Below are positions 1-11,208 of a stretch of DNA of 64,000 nt, one piece after another. The stretch lies in assembly GCA_019426215.1 (NCBI GenBank), contig CM033399.1, positions 30,017,022 to 30,081,021 of the forward strand, given 5' to 3'. Positions within the stretch are counted from its first letter, which is position 1. Every line of letters begins with the position of its first letter. The translations under genes were made by a program, and so were the position numbers. This DNA is from Buddleja alternifolia. Its lineage: Eukaryota > Streptophyta > Magnoliopsida > Lamiales > Scrophulariaceae. The notes beneath the pieces were generated by a model, which worked only from the letters and a program-made list of their open reading frames with translations, was not told the DNA's origin and did no database searches.

Positions 1-725
1 GCCGACTGAAACCGAAAATAGTCGAGACTAGTCCCAAATCGTGTGTGCTCGGATAAGGTGAGCATTAACGGTGCATGGTCCGACCCTATTCTCGGTAAAT
101 GTCGCACTGTCGCTTGAGGAAAGGAAATCCGCCAGCTATCATTACACAAAGCCCTGTCCAACCTTTCTTGAAGAGATGATTTACCTCCTTTCGCCCAAGT
201 GAAGGGCGAACCAATAAATTTAAGATCGATAAACTTGCATTCATCAACACACTCCAAGAATTTTCTACACTTATATGGATCAATCGGAGTGCCCCCTGAT
301 TTCTCTGATTGTGTAGTCACCACGTTCATGTCTCCCGCAATAACCCATGGTCCATGTATGTGAGGTGCCATCTGCTTAATGTGAGCCCACAGGTGATTCC
401 GTGATTCCACATGAGGACTTGCATAAACAGCCGTAAGAATCCAAGTCGTCTCGCTATCCCGTCGGATAATTGCGGTGATGCTCTGCTCATTGACCTCCAC
501 AATATCAATTTTGACTTCCGAGGAAATCCAGAAGAGCCAGATACCACCTGCAAAACCCCTCGCTTCCACTTTCTCCACCCGATCAAACTTACTTAGTTTC
601 AAAATAGCATCCGCCTTGTGCCCCGATACGCGCGGCTCAACAAGGACGAGTATCATCGTCTTATGTCGAACAAGAACTTCTCTAAGCGAATTCAGAAAAT
701 CAGGTTTTGCCGCACCCCTGCAATT
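1..725 (-). pseudogene. LINE ORF2 start: APE-type endonuclease domain (partial)
   Basis: A minus-strand frame stays open for about 240 codons from 725 to the window edge. It begins with NCRGAAKP, the usual start of plant L1-type ORF2. In order it then shows VEPRVSG (the metal-binding Glu region of apurinic endonucleases), GDMNVV (catalytic Asp and Asn), SPFTW and GSDHAP (catalytic Asp-His pair). This endonuclease nicks the target DNA to prime reverse transcription. A TAA sits directly before NCRG, where a start or Trp codon would be expected, so translation start is unclear. The reverse transcriptase would lie beyond the left edge. It follows the ORF1 remnant at 767-2628 on the same strand. 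Family assignment is sure; function is doubtful given the broken ORF1. Confidence 0.85.
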
Positions 726-766
726 TTAAAATATAGACTTCATTTAAACTATACAGAGGGAAAAAT

Positions 767-2628
767 TCAACTGACACAAAAAAAGTCATACCTGGGGGGG
801 GGGCGGATTGGAACCCCCCTAATCATACACATATCGATGTCGGTTGCTAGTCCACTCTCGGATTCAGTGTGCCCCACTTGTCGATGTCCCGGATCACCCC
901 TAATCTCACCACAACGGGATATATCCAGTTCTTCAACTGACTCATCATCCGAGCTGGTGTCATTTGCTTCATGATAGTCTGGGGGGCGGGTGTGTTCAAA
1001 TTGAGACCCCGGTGTGAACGATTCCAACAAGTTCTGTATCCTCTTTTCTGTTTGACCCGGCCGTGTTTGAGTAACCTGTGCATGTGATTCGGTCATCTCC
1101 TGGTCCTGGTTCACATTTGATGTTATAGAGTTGTTTTGAATGGGATATGTAACACCATGTGATATCGGAGGAATTTTCTCTCTCTCCACGAGGTGCTCAA
1201 TTTCGGTCCTAGATAGCTGTTTATCAACTCATCTCCAGACTTTGGTACCTCCCGCTCTAGTTCTTCCCTCTACTTGCGTGTTTGGAGCTTCGGTTTCATT
1301 CCCCATGTTGTCCTCTAAATCTTGTAAGGCCGAAAATCGTGATCCACTTGGAACCCGATCCTTAGCATGCATTGCTTGCTTGCCTTGGTCACGAGTAGCT
1401 ATTTTCTTGGACGCCACATTGTGCTCGGCCTCTCGGACAGAATCCTTATCCCATGTGCCCCAATTGCTCCGATCCACTCGTGCCTCTGTTTGAGAACCTG
1501 TGCCAAAATAGAAAACGGCTTGATCTTGATTTGTCTAAGGACCATTGTCTTTCCTCGGTCCCCTCTTCTAACTCGTGATGGGACGATATTCCATGGCCCT
1601 AGAGTAGTTGGTGTGTGTTGTTTTCCCCCCTCCTTCGCCTGTTCTGATTCCTTTTCCTTTTGTTTTTGTGAGCCACAGGTTTCCCTTCGGTGTCCCACCG
1701 CACCACATTCAAAGCAAATTAAGGATAATCCTTCATACTCAATTAATTGTAATTTCTTATTGACCTTGATAGCTGGCACGAGTGCTTTCTCCAAATCAAG
1801 CTCAACACATACCCGAGCATAACGTCCTCGTAACGATTCCTCGGTATTCCTACCAATACCCCTTACCTTCCCAATCAAACCCCCCATGCCTCTAAGATGT
1901 TTATCATGAAAATAGTGTATTGGAAAGTCTGGAAAACGAATCCAAACTGTTGTATTTGAGATTTTTTCCTTCTTCGGGTTGAAAGATGGATCCCATTTAC
2001 GAACCGTTAAGTAGTGACCAAGAATCATCCATAGCCCCTCACGAAGTACCCTATCATATTCGGCTTTGATGCGAAACCGAATGAGATAAAACTCATTCCC
2101 TAAATCAACAGGATTCACCTCATAAGGGAGCTTCCATAAAGCCTTCATACGTTGTTTAAGCATGGTATAGCCCACTTTACGACCAAGGACCTTCACCACG
2201 AGAGCTCTGCGGTAAGGAGTTGTCATGTCAATTAAATCTGCTGCTGGAATAGTGTAAACAGGTATAGAGTCATCCGCTTCATCCTCACTCAACTCCGCGT
2301 TATCAAAAGAATCATCCTCGCCCTCGCCGGTATAAAATCCCGGAGTTATTGTCCTGCGATTCCATGCTTGCCGGAGTCTGCCCGTACCCCATGTATTAGT
2401 CAAGTTTTCATCTTTGTCCGAGGAGCCGTCCTTACCAGTCCCGTTTGCCGCTGGCTGCTTGTCTGCTATAGCCGCTGCTGTAGGTTGAAATTCAAACGCA
2501 GAAGTTGAGTTTTGCATCGGAAATTCGGGGGTAGGATTCATAGTCGTCCCGTCATCTGGCCCCAGAAGACTCCTTTTCAGTTTCTTGGTGTTCCTGTTGG
2601 GTGGTTGATCATCGTCCAGCGCTTCCAT
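767..2628 (-). pseudogene. LINE ORF1 (DUF4283 domain plus zinc knuckle), frameshifted
   Basis: This is the nucleic-acid-binding ORF1 of a plant L1-type LINE. The first ATG in frame is at 2628 (MEALDDDQ); an upstream TTG is followed closely 5' by a stop and is not used. An acidic N-terminal third is followed by a DUF4283-like region (KALWKLPYEV, VWIRFPDFPIHYF) and a zinc knuckle CFECGAVGHRRETC (CX2CX4HX4C). The first frame ends at 1399. The protein clearly continues in another frame from about 1477 (SRFSALQDLEDN, a conserved patch of this family), meets an in-frame TGA at 1229-1231, and runs on to a stop at 767. At least one frameshift and one stop make it a pseudogene. ORF2 starts 40 bases downstream. 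Confidence 0.85.
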
Positions 2629-3164
2629 GCACGGAGGTGGTGTACGTTCGGCGGCCAAAGTCTAACCGAAAGAGACGTTGTGCGTGTTTCTTTTTCCTAA
2701 AGCACCGTGTTTCTTTTTGACCACTTTTAATAAAGCATGTTCTCCTAAGAATATTCAATTTCAATCCCATTCAAAGGTACCTAATAACTAATAAGAGTGT
2801 GGGCCATAGTTTATAATTTTATATAGGTTCTTACCAGATGACGATAAAAGGAAATAAACTTGGATTAAGATAATTAAGCTAAATAAGGAAACACAATTAA
2901 TCTAAATATTCCCCAAATCACTCTCTGTTTCGTAAAAAAAAAAACAATCTAGATTAGGGTGGATCCAACTGCGTGTTCCAAGCCCCGCGATAATCTATAA
3001 TTTGAGATTATCTTTCAACCCTTGCGTTCGATTCGCTATTTGGTGGTTCAAGTCTTAAATTCAACGCTAATTAAATGTATTCGAACTTCTCTTCATCTTC
3101 TTCGAGTGGACCGCAATTGATGAAAATAATTACCGTCTTCGAATGACACAATAATACAGTGAAA
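2629..3164. other. AT-rich spacer, LINE 5' side
   Basis: The first part should hold the LINE 5' UTR, but I could not fix its 5' end or a target duplication. A run of A at about 2934-2944 is present. I see no coding sequence or RNA gene. Confidence 0.5.
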
Positions 3165-3515
3165 GAAAGATTCAAGTCCAGATAAAAACTATCTCTCTGA
3201 TACTTAAATCTGACACAAGATAATCTTATACCTACGTGAGAACCTTTCGATCAAATGTATTATTTTAGATGTTGATTATTGGCTTCGAATACAATAATGA
3301 GATGAAAGATAAAATTCAAGTCCAGATAAAAATTATCTCCCAGATACTTAAATCTGACAAAAGATAATCTTATACCTACGTGAGAATCTATCTTTTTTCC
3401 ATACTTGAATATGTTCGAATTCAAAAGGGTAAATTGAAAACTCAAGTCCAGTGCATAAACTATCTATTCAATACTTAAATCTGAATAAACGATAATTTAC
3501 ACCTCCATGAAAGTT
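3165..3515. repeat. Three diverged tandem copies of a ~135-bp unit
   Basis: The core TTCAAGTCCAGATAAAAA...ATACTTAAATCTGA...GATAAT..TACCT is seen at about 3171-3250, 3314-3390 and 3442-3515. Spacing is about 143 and 128 bases. Copies 1 and 2 are very close; copy 3 is more diverged. Each copy is preceded by a related TTCGAAT-containing stretch, so the unit is longer than the core. I recognise no transposon ends. Confidence 0.75.
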
Positions 3516-4484
3516 TTCGATTCGTAAAAATTACAGGCAATCGAATGCCGATACAAGCCTTGAAAAGGCAAATTCCTTCGAATCTAATACTAAATTACAT
3601 TACGGCTATTCCTAAATTATGCTAAGAGCTACTCCTACATTACGCTATGAACTACTCCTAAGAAAACGAAAATGCAGAAGTGTGGTGATCTTGCGATGTC
3701 TTTTTTTATGTCTGGCGCGGCTGTATATATGGGTCTTCAGAACCGTTCTCAACCCCCGTTCCTTATCTTCGGGAACCGTCTTCAACCGCTTCTTCAACTG
3801 CTCTTTCAAATATCTTCAACTTGGCGCGTTTTCCTTGAATGCAGATTATAGGCTTTTGGATTCATTTTATGTTTTAGATTCGATTCTTGGGCTTTTTGTC
3901 AATTCAGCCCCTGTCTTGGCTATTTTCTGAATTTAATGGGTCTTGTCTGGTTTATTTGTAAACCCATTTCCTTATTTTTCGAGTTTCCCCAGTTTAGGCT
4001 ATTTGGGCTCTTTAATTCGAAAGCCCAAATTATTTGGTGTAAACACTCTCCCAACTTAAAGATATTAAAATCCCTTAATGTAATCCTATTCCTTTTCGAT
4101 CCCCATCACAAAGGTTCGAGTTCTGCTGAAGCATGCTTGGAGTTATAATTATGTGTGTTTAAGTAGTAAAAGGCACTTCTATCTAGACATGATTCTCTCT
4201 AATTTATTCTAAAAATTGGAAATGATAGAAAAATCTTGATTTTATGTAGAAATATCCTTGCACCATGTAACAAAATCTAGAGAAACAAATCATTTCTAAA
4301 GGTGGTTATATTTGTCTATAAATGTAGTACAATGAGTTATAGATTAAACAATCAATACCAATCTTCTTTCAACTATTCTCAATTCCATAACTATTTACAG
4401 ACTACTCATGATTCTTTTTCATCTTTAAACAAGTCCACATCTCATGCATATCACACAAACATCTATATATAATACATGTAATAG
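3516..4484. other. AT-rich spacer before the 33-kb nest
   Basis: Several short open frames occur (for example 3619-3930) but none shows a known domain or good codon pattern. The last bases, ending in AATAG at 4480-4484, are the original sequence just downstream of the tryptophan synthase gene, because the same AATAG resumes at 37547 on the other side of the Copia-A insertion. Confidence 0.5.
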
Positions 4485-4551
4485 TGTTAGAATACAGAAA
4501 ACCCCGTAGAGAACCTTTATTGATGAATAACATATATATAGATATAATAGA
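4485..4551 (-). repeat. Copia-A left (3') LTR, first part
   Basis: It matches 37396-37450 in the right LTR (shared core CCCCGTAGAGAACCTT and TTGATGAATAAC). It is cut after ATATAATAGA by the MULE and continues at 11078. Confidence 0.85.
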
Positions 4552-4553
4552 GG

Positions 4554-5176
4554 CAGTGGCGGATCTAGAATTTGGGTCCAGTGGGTGCACCAGGATTTGT
4601 TCCAGCCATGTACGGTACGCTATATTTATGGGGGAAAATATAATAAGGAATTAGGTTCAATTACAACTCTTGGCATACTTTATACTCTTATATCTCTTTC
4701 TTTATAGCCAAAGTTTTGGATTTTGGGAGGGCCGAACTCAAAATAAAGGGAGAAAACGTGATATTTTTCGATCTTGAGGGGGGGAGGGAGAAATTCAAAT
4801 ACTACAAATACATTTAGACTAATTTTACTACAAGTCTACAAGCACTTAGACTTTTACTACAAACAAATACATTCAAAATTGTATTAATCAACCAATTAGA
4901 CTAAAAGTAAGTTAAATCAAATTTTAAATTTCACTCAAGCATTTAATCAAACACTTTGGCTACACTAACTAGTAACTTCAATAACAAATTAACAATTACC
5001 AATGAAAACTAGATGGAAATTGGAAATTTGAAATTGATGGGGAGCACTTTGAAAAATTGAGTGGGGGCACTAATGTAAATTTACAAATTAAAACAAAAAA
5101 ATTAGTATATATATTAATATAAAAAAAATTGAGTGGGGGCACTTGCCCCCCTGGCCAAAGCCTACGTTCGCCCCTG
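4554..5176. mobile_element. hAT-1, non-autonomous hAT element
   Basis: A 623-bp element with ends CAGTGGCGGATC and (reverse) CAGGGGCGAACG, flanked by the perfect 8-bp target duplication AATAGAGG (4546-4553 and 5177-5184). The 8-bp duplication and CAG..CTG ends define the hAT superfamily. It has no transposase. It landed exactly on the junction between Copia-A LTR and the MULE left end, so its target duplication includes the first two G of the MULE. Confidence 0.88.
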
Positions 5177-5737
5177 AATAGAGGGTTATTTGCATCCACT
5201 TCCCTTGAGGTTTGGTCGTTTGGCATCCAACTCCCCTATAGTTTGAAATTTTGGTAAATACCTCCCCTCCTACTATTTTTGGTAAAAAATTCTAATGAAA
5301 TATTACTATAATTAAGACTAAAACACCCTTATATCTTTTTTTATTTTATTTAGAAAGGCATATTTAACGTTCAAAATCTAAATTTTACTTTTATCATCTC
5401 ATTTTTTAAAATAGGTCACTTTTAACAGTAATATTAATGTATCAACAAATTTTCAATGTCAAAATTATGTTAAAAAATTAAGTGCAAGTTATGTTTCATA
5501 ATAGAGAATAAAAAATAAAAATACGTTTGAGTTCATAAAGTGCATGTCATTATCTTGATATAGGGAAACAACACATTAATTTTTAAATAATGAATTTTTT
5601 TTGGATTCCAGACTAACTCTTAAAATAAGTAAAAGAAAAATTAAAATAAAACCACATTTGAAAAATAAAAGATCATGGAATAACTTCAATATTTTTAAAT
5701 TAAATGCGTAGATTTTTCAAGAAGCATGCGTCAGTTT

Positions 5738-5873
5738 TGTTATAATATGAATTCCCCTTAAGGTTTGTATTATTAATCAAAGATATATATAGAGGTTTAC
5801 AAGATAGACATAATATAAAATGTAACTATCAATAAAGGTAAACCTAAACTAATAAGGAAACTAATAACAATGC

Positions 5874-5921
<48 letters not shown>

Positions 5922-5928
5922 GCTAACA
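5738..5928 (-). repeat. Copia-1 3' LTR
   Basis: 191 bp, TG..CA ends. It contains a long ATA trinucleotide run (about 5876-5920) that differs in length from the other LTR. Confidence 0.9.
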
Positions 5929-6534
5929 CTCCCCGGCAATCGAAACGGCAGGTGATCGAACGTTGTGACTGGTGCGAAAATCATCAAAAAGCGAGGAAGG
6001 AAGACCTTTGGTGAAGATGTCTGCAAACTGACGAGCAGAGGGAACATGCAAAACACGAACCTCACCTAAGGAAACCTTTTCACGCACAAAGTGTAAATCC
6101 AATTCAATGTGTTTAGTGCGTTGATGCTGTACTGGATTAGAAGAAAGATAGACAGAGCTAATATTATCACAGTAGACGAGAGTAGCCCGTTGAAGAGGAC
6201 AATGAAGCTCAAGAAGGAGATTACGGAGCCAAGCTGTTTCAGCAACAACATTGGCGACACCACGATATTCGGCTTCTGCACTAGACCGAGAAAAAATAGG
6301 CTGGCGTTTGGAGGACCAAGAGATGAGATTGTCGCCAAGGAAGATACGATAGCCAGAGGTAGAACGACGAGTAGTGGGGCAACCAGCCCAATCGGCATCA
6401 GAATATGATATAAGCTGAGACACAAACGAATAAGAGGAAAGGGAGAGACCATGAGAGAGAGTGCAACTAAGATAACGAAGAACACGTTTAAGTGCATGCA
6501 TATGGTGGTACAGGGATCGTGCATAAAGAGGCAA
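5929..6534 (-). pseudogene. Copia-1 RNase H domain
   Basis: The frame from 6534 down to a stop overlapping the 3' LTR codes for the Copia RNase H, which removes the RNA strand during reverse transcription. Landmarks are YSDADWAGC, SSAEAEYR (both with catalytic acids), CDN and TKHIE, and FTKGL near the end. It directly follows the reverse transcriptase frame; a stop near 6537 separates them. The upstream MPLYARSLYHHMHALKRVLRYL is the usual link to the RT thumb. The domain itself looks intact. Confidence 0.88.
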
Positions 6535-6536
6535 AG

Positions 6537-7559
6537 CTACTGAACAACAAAGGAGAGATCAGGGCAAGTGAAAGTCAGATACTGAAGGGCACCAGCGAGA
6601 CTTCGATAGAGAGTGGGATCAGAGAAAGGAGGGCTAGAAGATGCCGAGAGCTTTGACTGAGTGTCGGCTGGTGTAGAAGTGGGATTACACTGAGACATAT
6701 TGGCCCGTTCGAGAATTTCACGAGCAAACTTTTCTTGAGAAAGGAAGAGACCAGAAGATGAATGAGAAACAGAGATACCAAGAAAGTAATGGAGAGGACC
6801 AAGAGCGGTCATGGTAAACTCAGAGGAAAGACGGGAAGTAAGCTGAGAGAGAAGCGAAGAGGATGAAGTGGTAAGAACGATGTCATCAACATATAATAGA
6901 AGATAGGCCGTTGAAGATCCGTGATGGTAGATAAAGAGAGAAGTGTCAGCACGACTGCTGATGAAGCCGAGAGAAGAGAGGTAGGTGGCAAAACGAAGAT
7001 GCCAAGCACAAGGGGCCTGCTTAAGACCATAGAGAGCTTTCTTGAGATGACAGACATGATTGGGAAAGTCGGGATGAGAATAGCCAAGAGGTTGCTTCAT
7101 ATAAACAGATTCAGACAGATGTCCATGAAGGAAAACATTTTTGACATCGAGTTGATGAAGGGGCCAAGAATGAGAGATAGCTAGACTAAGGACGGTACGA
7201 ATAGTGGCGGGCTTGACGACATGACTAAAAGTATCGTCATAGTCAATGTCAAGGTGTTGAGTGAAACCCTGAGCAACGAGACGAGCTTTGTACCACTCAA
7301 GAGACCCGTCGGAACGAAATTCGTGACGAAAAATCCATTTGGATCCCACAAGATTAGTGTTTGGAGGACAAGGAACTAGATCCCAAGTGCCATTAAAATG
7401 TAGAGCAGAGAGCTCGTCATCCATGGCAGCTTTCCAATGAGGGTCACGGAGAGCTTGAGAATGAGAGCGAAAAATAGGAGACGAAGAGGAAGAAGAGGAG
7501 GTAGAGAGATTAAAGAGCTGCCGAAGTTTAGTGATGCCAGACATAGAACAAGTGGTCAT
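6537..7559 (-). pseudogene. Copia-1 reverse transcriptase domain
   Basis: This 340-codon frame holds the Copia reverse transcriptase (RVT_2 type). Landmarks in order: WKAAMDDELSAL, LVGSKWIFRHEF, KARLVAQGF, QLDVKNVFLHG (catalytic Asp), LKKALYGLKQAP, LYVDDIVL (the catalytic DD pair) and LGPLHYFLGI. Catalytic residues are present. A stop at about 6537 interrupts continuity into RNase H, and upstream it joins the integrase tail by a frame change at about 7556. Confidence 0.9.
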
Positions 7560-8700
7560 AGGATGAGTAGCAAGAGGAGGTTGAATCGGATCAGGAGGAG
7601 GCGGAGGAGGGGGAATTCGGGTGGGGTAGGCACGAAATTAGGAGACCGAGGTAAGGAGAAGCCGAGAGGAGGGCGCGCAGATAGAGGGAGTGGTGAAGAG
7701 TGGCAACAACTTGCAAGATGGAGAAGGGGGAAGGGGTCATCGTCGGAAGAGAGAAAATCGTACAAGGATTGGACTGGAGGGGAGGAAAAAAAAGAGTAAG
7801 GAAAGACGGACTCATCAAAAGTTACATGACGAGATATGATAATTTTACTAGCACTAAGATTCAGGCATCGAAAACCTTTATGATTAGAGGGAAAACCTAA
7901 AAATAAGCAAGCAGAAGAGCGAGTAGATAGTTTGTGAGAAGCGGTGGCAGAGAGATTAGGATAGCAGAGGCATTCGAAAATGCGGAGATGAGTGTAAAAG
8001 GGGGAGAGATTATAAAGAATTTCAAACGGGGTCCTATAAGAAAGAGTGGAGGTTGGAAGAATATTAAAAAGATGAACGGCCATGTGGGCGGCTTCGACCC
8101 AAAAAGGAAGAAGAAGAGAGGCTTGGAAGAGAAGAGTACGCACGATGTTATTCATAGTTTGGATAGTGCATTCGGCTTTACCATTTTGTTGGGAGGTGTG
8201 AGGACAAGAAAAGCAAAAAACTAATCCATTTTTAGCAAAAAAATCATGAAATTTTTTATTATCAAATTCACCACCATGATCACATTGAAAAGATTTGATT
8301 TTAAAGTTAAATTGAGTATTAACCTATGAGTAAAAATTGACAAAGATTTGAAAAACATCGGACTTATTGCGTAAGGGAAAAATCCATAAGAAATGATAAA
8401 AATCATCCAAAAATATAATATAATAACCAAAATCACCTATACTAGGAACTGGTGATGTCCAAAGATCCGAGTGAACAACATCAAATAAAGCAGAACTAGA
8501 CGAAAGAGAACTAGAAAAAGGAAACCGCTTGTGTTTACCAAGCTGACACGCATGACAAAAGTTTCTAGAAAAATCCTTATTACAATTGATAACTGAGCCG
8601 TCGATGCCATGTGGAGAAGGGTAGAGGAGCGGAAGAATGAAAAGTCCTGAGAGCTGTGGAAAAATTGAAAAACGGATAAAGATCGCCGTCACTGTCACGC
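7560..8700 (-). pseudogene. Copia-1 integrase domain, frameshifted
   Basis: The integrase inserts the cDNA into the host genome. On the minus strand the HHCC finger end CHACQLGKHKR is at about 8530-8560, the first catalytic Asp in VHSDLW at about 8490, the second in CDHGGEF near 8270, and the Glu in QQNGKAE near 8190. The frame changes near 8320 and again near 8160, and internal stops occur. The C-terminal part has the Copia pattern FGCLCYP-like (IFECLCYP), CLFLGFPSNHKGF and RHVTFDE. The low-complexity Ser/Pro tail at 7560-7800 leads into RT. Confidence 0.85.
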
Positions 8701-9299
8701 CGAAGAATTACTGAGCCGGTCCTAAGGTCTTTAATAGAAAAACCAAAAGGATCAAATTCAATGGAGCAAGAGTTATCACGAGTGAATTTACGAACAGACA
8801 CAAGATTTTTAACTAAGGATGAAGAAACAAGAAAATTTTGTAAAGAAAGTGAACGAGATGGAGTATTTATTTGGGATTGACCAATAGAAATTACCGGGAG
8901 TACATCACCGTTACCAACAACTATGGAATTTGAAGGGTGCTGAAGCGGGCTGGTTGAAGGAAGGGCCCATGTGGGAACTGGCCCGAGTATTCCAGTAGCG
9001 CTGGGCTGTGCAGGGGGCGGAAGTGGGCTGCTGGTGGATGAGTGTTGAAAGCCCAATTGCCAAGGTGATGATGTGGGCTGATTATGCGCGACCCAATGTG
9101 CTGAAGGAAGTTGTGGGGCTGTTGAATGCATATAAGTGGGCGGCTGAGCATGTGGCGGACGTGGGCCCTGAAATTGATGATGGGCTGGCGTATTTGAAGG
9201 AGTACACTAGGGACTTGAATAATAATTGGGATTAGTAGTGTAACCCGATTGTTGGTGTTGGTGAGATTGACCACCACGGCCACCAGACCGACCACCACC
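8580..9299 (-). pseudogene. Copia-1 protease/GAG-pre-integrase region, degenerate
   Basis: A Pro/Ser/Gln-rich stretch leads to SAHWVA, where a Copia protease would carry its D-S/T-G-A active site. Here that motif is absent and a proline-rich segment follows before VVGNGDVLP, which is recognisable downstream protease sequence. The GAG-pre-integrase signature STWHRRL is seen at about 8600. Loss of the active-site motif is read from the sequence; the cause could be a small replacement or frameshift pair. Confidence 0.65.
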
Positions 9300-10067
9300 T
9301 CATCCCCAATATTTTCCATTACCGCAATACGTGTTTTGACTTTGAAATTTATTTTGGGAAAAGAAAGCAGTGGCGGAATCAGTATTGGGCGGATTGGAGA
9401 GAAAACGGGATTCGCGGGCTTCATGTGTAAGGAGTAAATTTCGGACCTCGGAAAAAGATGGGAAGGATTTTTGGGTAGTAATTATAGTGACGAGGGAGAG
9501 GTAGGATTCGGGAAGGCCTTGTAAAAGTTGAAGAATAAGGATTTGGTCAGTGACAGGGCTATCAAGGTCCGCGAGATTATCAGCAAGATGTTTCATCTCT
9601 TAACAATATTGAGAAATAGTAAGAGATTCTTTTTGAAGAGTATGGAAACGTTCATTAATTTGCAAAGAACGAGAAGGTTTATTGTTGAGAAAATTTTCTT
9701 CAATTGCAAACCATAATTTGTGTGAAGTGGAATACTCTAAATCAATATTTTTGAGTAACTTTAAATCTACTGTGGAATAAAACCAACGTTTAATGGTGGA
9801 GTCAAGAGCAAACCAAGAGTCATCCACATCAGAAGAGGGTTTGGATTTTCCAGAGAGATGATCAAAAACGGAATAACTATGGCAGAGGTCCATAAGCATA
9901 CCTCGCCATAATTTATAGTTGGAACCATTATCAGTAAGCTTAAAACCAAAAGAAGAGTGGATATTTTCGGAAGCCAAAGCGGGATGAATGACCGGCGATT
10001 TGAGAGTAAGGGGTGGTGGTTCACGGATATCGGTACGAGTGGCAGAGGATTCGGGAGTTTCAAACAT
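9297..10067 (-). pseudogene. Copia-1 gag
   Basis: The first ATG is at 10067 (MFETPESS). The protein shows the Copia gag pattern: FGFKLTDNGSNYKLWRGML, KLWFAIEENFLNNK, and after an in-frame TAA at 9600-9602 the next block KHLADNLADLDSPV, LLQGLPESYLSLV. Gag packages the RNA into virus-like particles. The stop lies between two well conserved blocks and is therefore a mutation. A second stop at about 9300 ends it before the zinc knuckle. Confidence 0.87.
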
Positions 10068-10410
10068 AATGAAGGGAGATAATCGAAAACACGAAACAAC
10101 GTAAAGAGAAAATAAGGGAGAGAAAAATAATCGAGAATAATTATCGTAGAGAATCAATCGAGCCAACCGAAAAGAGGAGAATACCAACGATGTTGAAAGG
10201 CACAATGATCCCGTGATTTGATGGGATGATAGTGCTGTAGAAGGCTGTATAGTGAAAAGATATTGCGTTGAGAGGAGCAACGACTAAAGGGAGAGGAAGA
10301 GAGACGCCGGTGGTGATAGAGAAGATGAACGACGGCGGCAGAGCAAGGGAGGAGAGGGGGCGGCAGCCTATGTAATTTCTTAGCCCTAGGATATTGTTAG
10401 GCTGATACTA

Positions 10411-10546
10411 TGTTATAATATGAATTCCCCTTGAGGTTTGTACTATTAATCAAAGATATATATAGAGGTTTACAAGAGAGACATAATATAAAAGGTAACT
10501 ATCAATAAAGGTAAATCTAAACTAATAAGGAAACTAATAACAATGC

Positions 10547-10585
<39 letters not shown>

Positions 10586-10599
10586 CAACAACGCTAACA
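10411..10599 (-). repeat. Copia-1 5' LTR
   Basis: 189 bp, matches 5738-5928 with a handful of substitutions and a shorter AAT/AAC run at about 10545-10590. Confidence 0.9.
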
Positions 10600-10604
10600 A
10601 GTTT

Positions 10605-10624
10605 TAGTCAGAACATATGCTATA

Positions 10625-10655
<31 letters not shown>

Positions 10656-11067
10656 TTTGATATGTATGAAAAAGTGCATTGGATGAATCCTTTTATTTAA
10701 TACATAGTAATCTACTGATAATTGTAAATGTTGCTATCTTTTTTAATCATAAACATTGATATATAAATATTATGTCATCCATGACACTCTAAATTTTAAA
10801 TTAGATATTTGTTTTTCTTCTTCCTTTTGTTTTAGAAAAATTATGATTTATAAAAATAAATATGAATTATATTTTTCTGTAGGGAAATATATTTGAATTA
10901 TATTGAATGTAATGATAATGAATAATGGTATTTTGGTTGTATAGTAATTTGAAATTAGAATCTTTGACCAAAAATAGTAAGAGGGGCGATATTTGCCAAA
11001 CTCTCAAACTACAGGGAAGGTAGATGCAAAAAGACCAAACCTCAGGGGAGGTGGATGCAAATAACCC
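10605..11067. other. Right arm of the split MULE
   Basis: AT-rich, contains a TA dinucleotide run at 10621-10653 and the right TIR at about 10963-11067. No coding content. Confidence 0.7.
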
Positions 11068-11077
11068 ATATAATAGA

Positions 11078-11208
11078 TAAGAAACCTTAAGCAATAAATA
11101 AGGTAAAAGATAAACATGAAAAAGATACAAAAATATCCTAAATCTATACAAAAATATTTAATATATTTAACACTCCTCCGCAGTCGAAACGGGAGGTTCT
11201 CGGACATT
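11078..11208 (-). repeat. Copia-A left LTR second part plus last bases of its pol
   Basis: 11078-11172 matches 37452-37546 of the right LTR. The next 36 bases (to about 11208) encode, on the minus strand, NVREPPVSTAEE, similar to the RNase H tail of Copia-1. The sequence then switches abruptly to LTR sequence of Copia-B at CATTTTGAAATG. Confidence 0.8.

Larger units (their letters stand above)
5738..10599 (-). mobile_element. Copia-1, near full-length Ty1/Copia element (4862 bp)
   Basis: Both LTRs run TGTTATAATATG...GCTAACA and are bounded by the 5-bp duplication AGTTT (5733-5737 and 10600-10604). Order on the minus strand is 5' LTR, gag, integrase, reverse transcriptase, RNase H, 3' LTR, which is the Copia order. 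I count about five substitutions in the roughly 140 alignable LTR bases outside the trinucleotide run, so insertion is not ancient, yet the coding region has several stops and frameshifts and no intact protease motif. A primer-site-like TAGTATCAGCC lies at 10410 downwards and a purine tract CGGGGAG next to the 3' LTR. Confidence 0.92.
5183..11067. mobile_element. MULE-like element with ~105-bp TIRs, split by Copia-1
   Basis: The left arm from 5183 (GGGTTATTTGCATCCAC) and the reverse complement of the right arm ending at 11067 match over roughly 105 bases, including GAGGTTTGGTC and CTACTATTTTTGGT. A 10-bp duplication ATATAATAGA (4542-4551 and 11068-11077) flanks it, as expected for Mutator-like elements. 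Without the Copia-1 insert it is about 1.0 kb, AT-rich and non-coding. It sits in the left LTR of Copia-A. Confidence 0.87.

Noticed and set aside
3619..4148. Two open frames suggesting a small host gene
   Set aside because: Composition is Phe/Leu-rich like random T-rich DNA; no domain, no splice model.
7437..7799. Arg-rich plus-strand frame inside Copia-1
   Set aside because: It is the reverse of the Ser/Pro-rich integrase tail of Copia-1.
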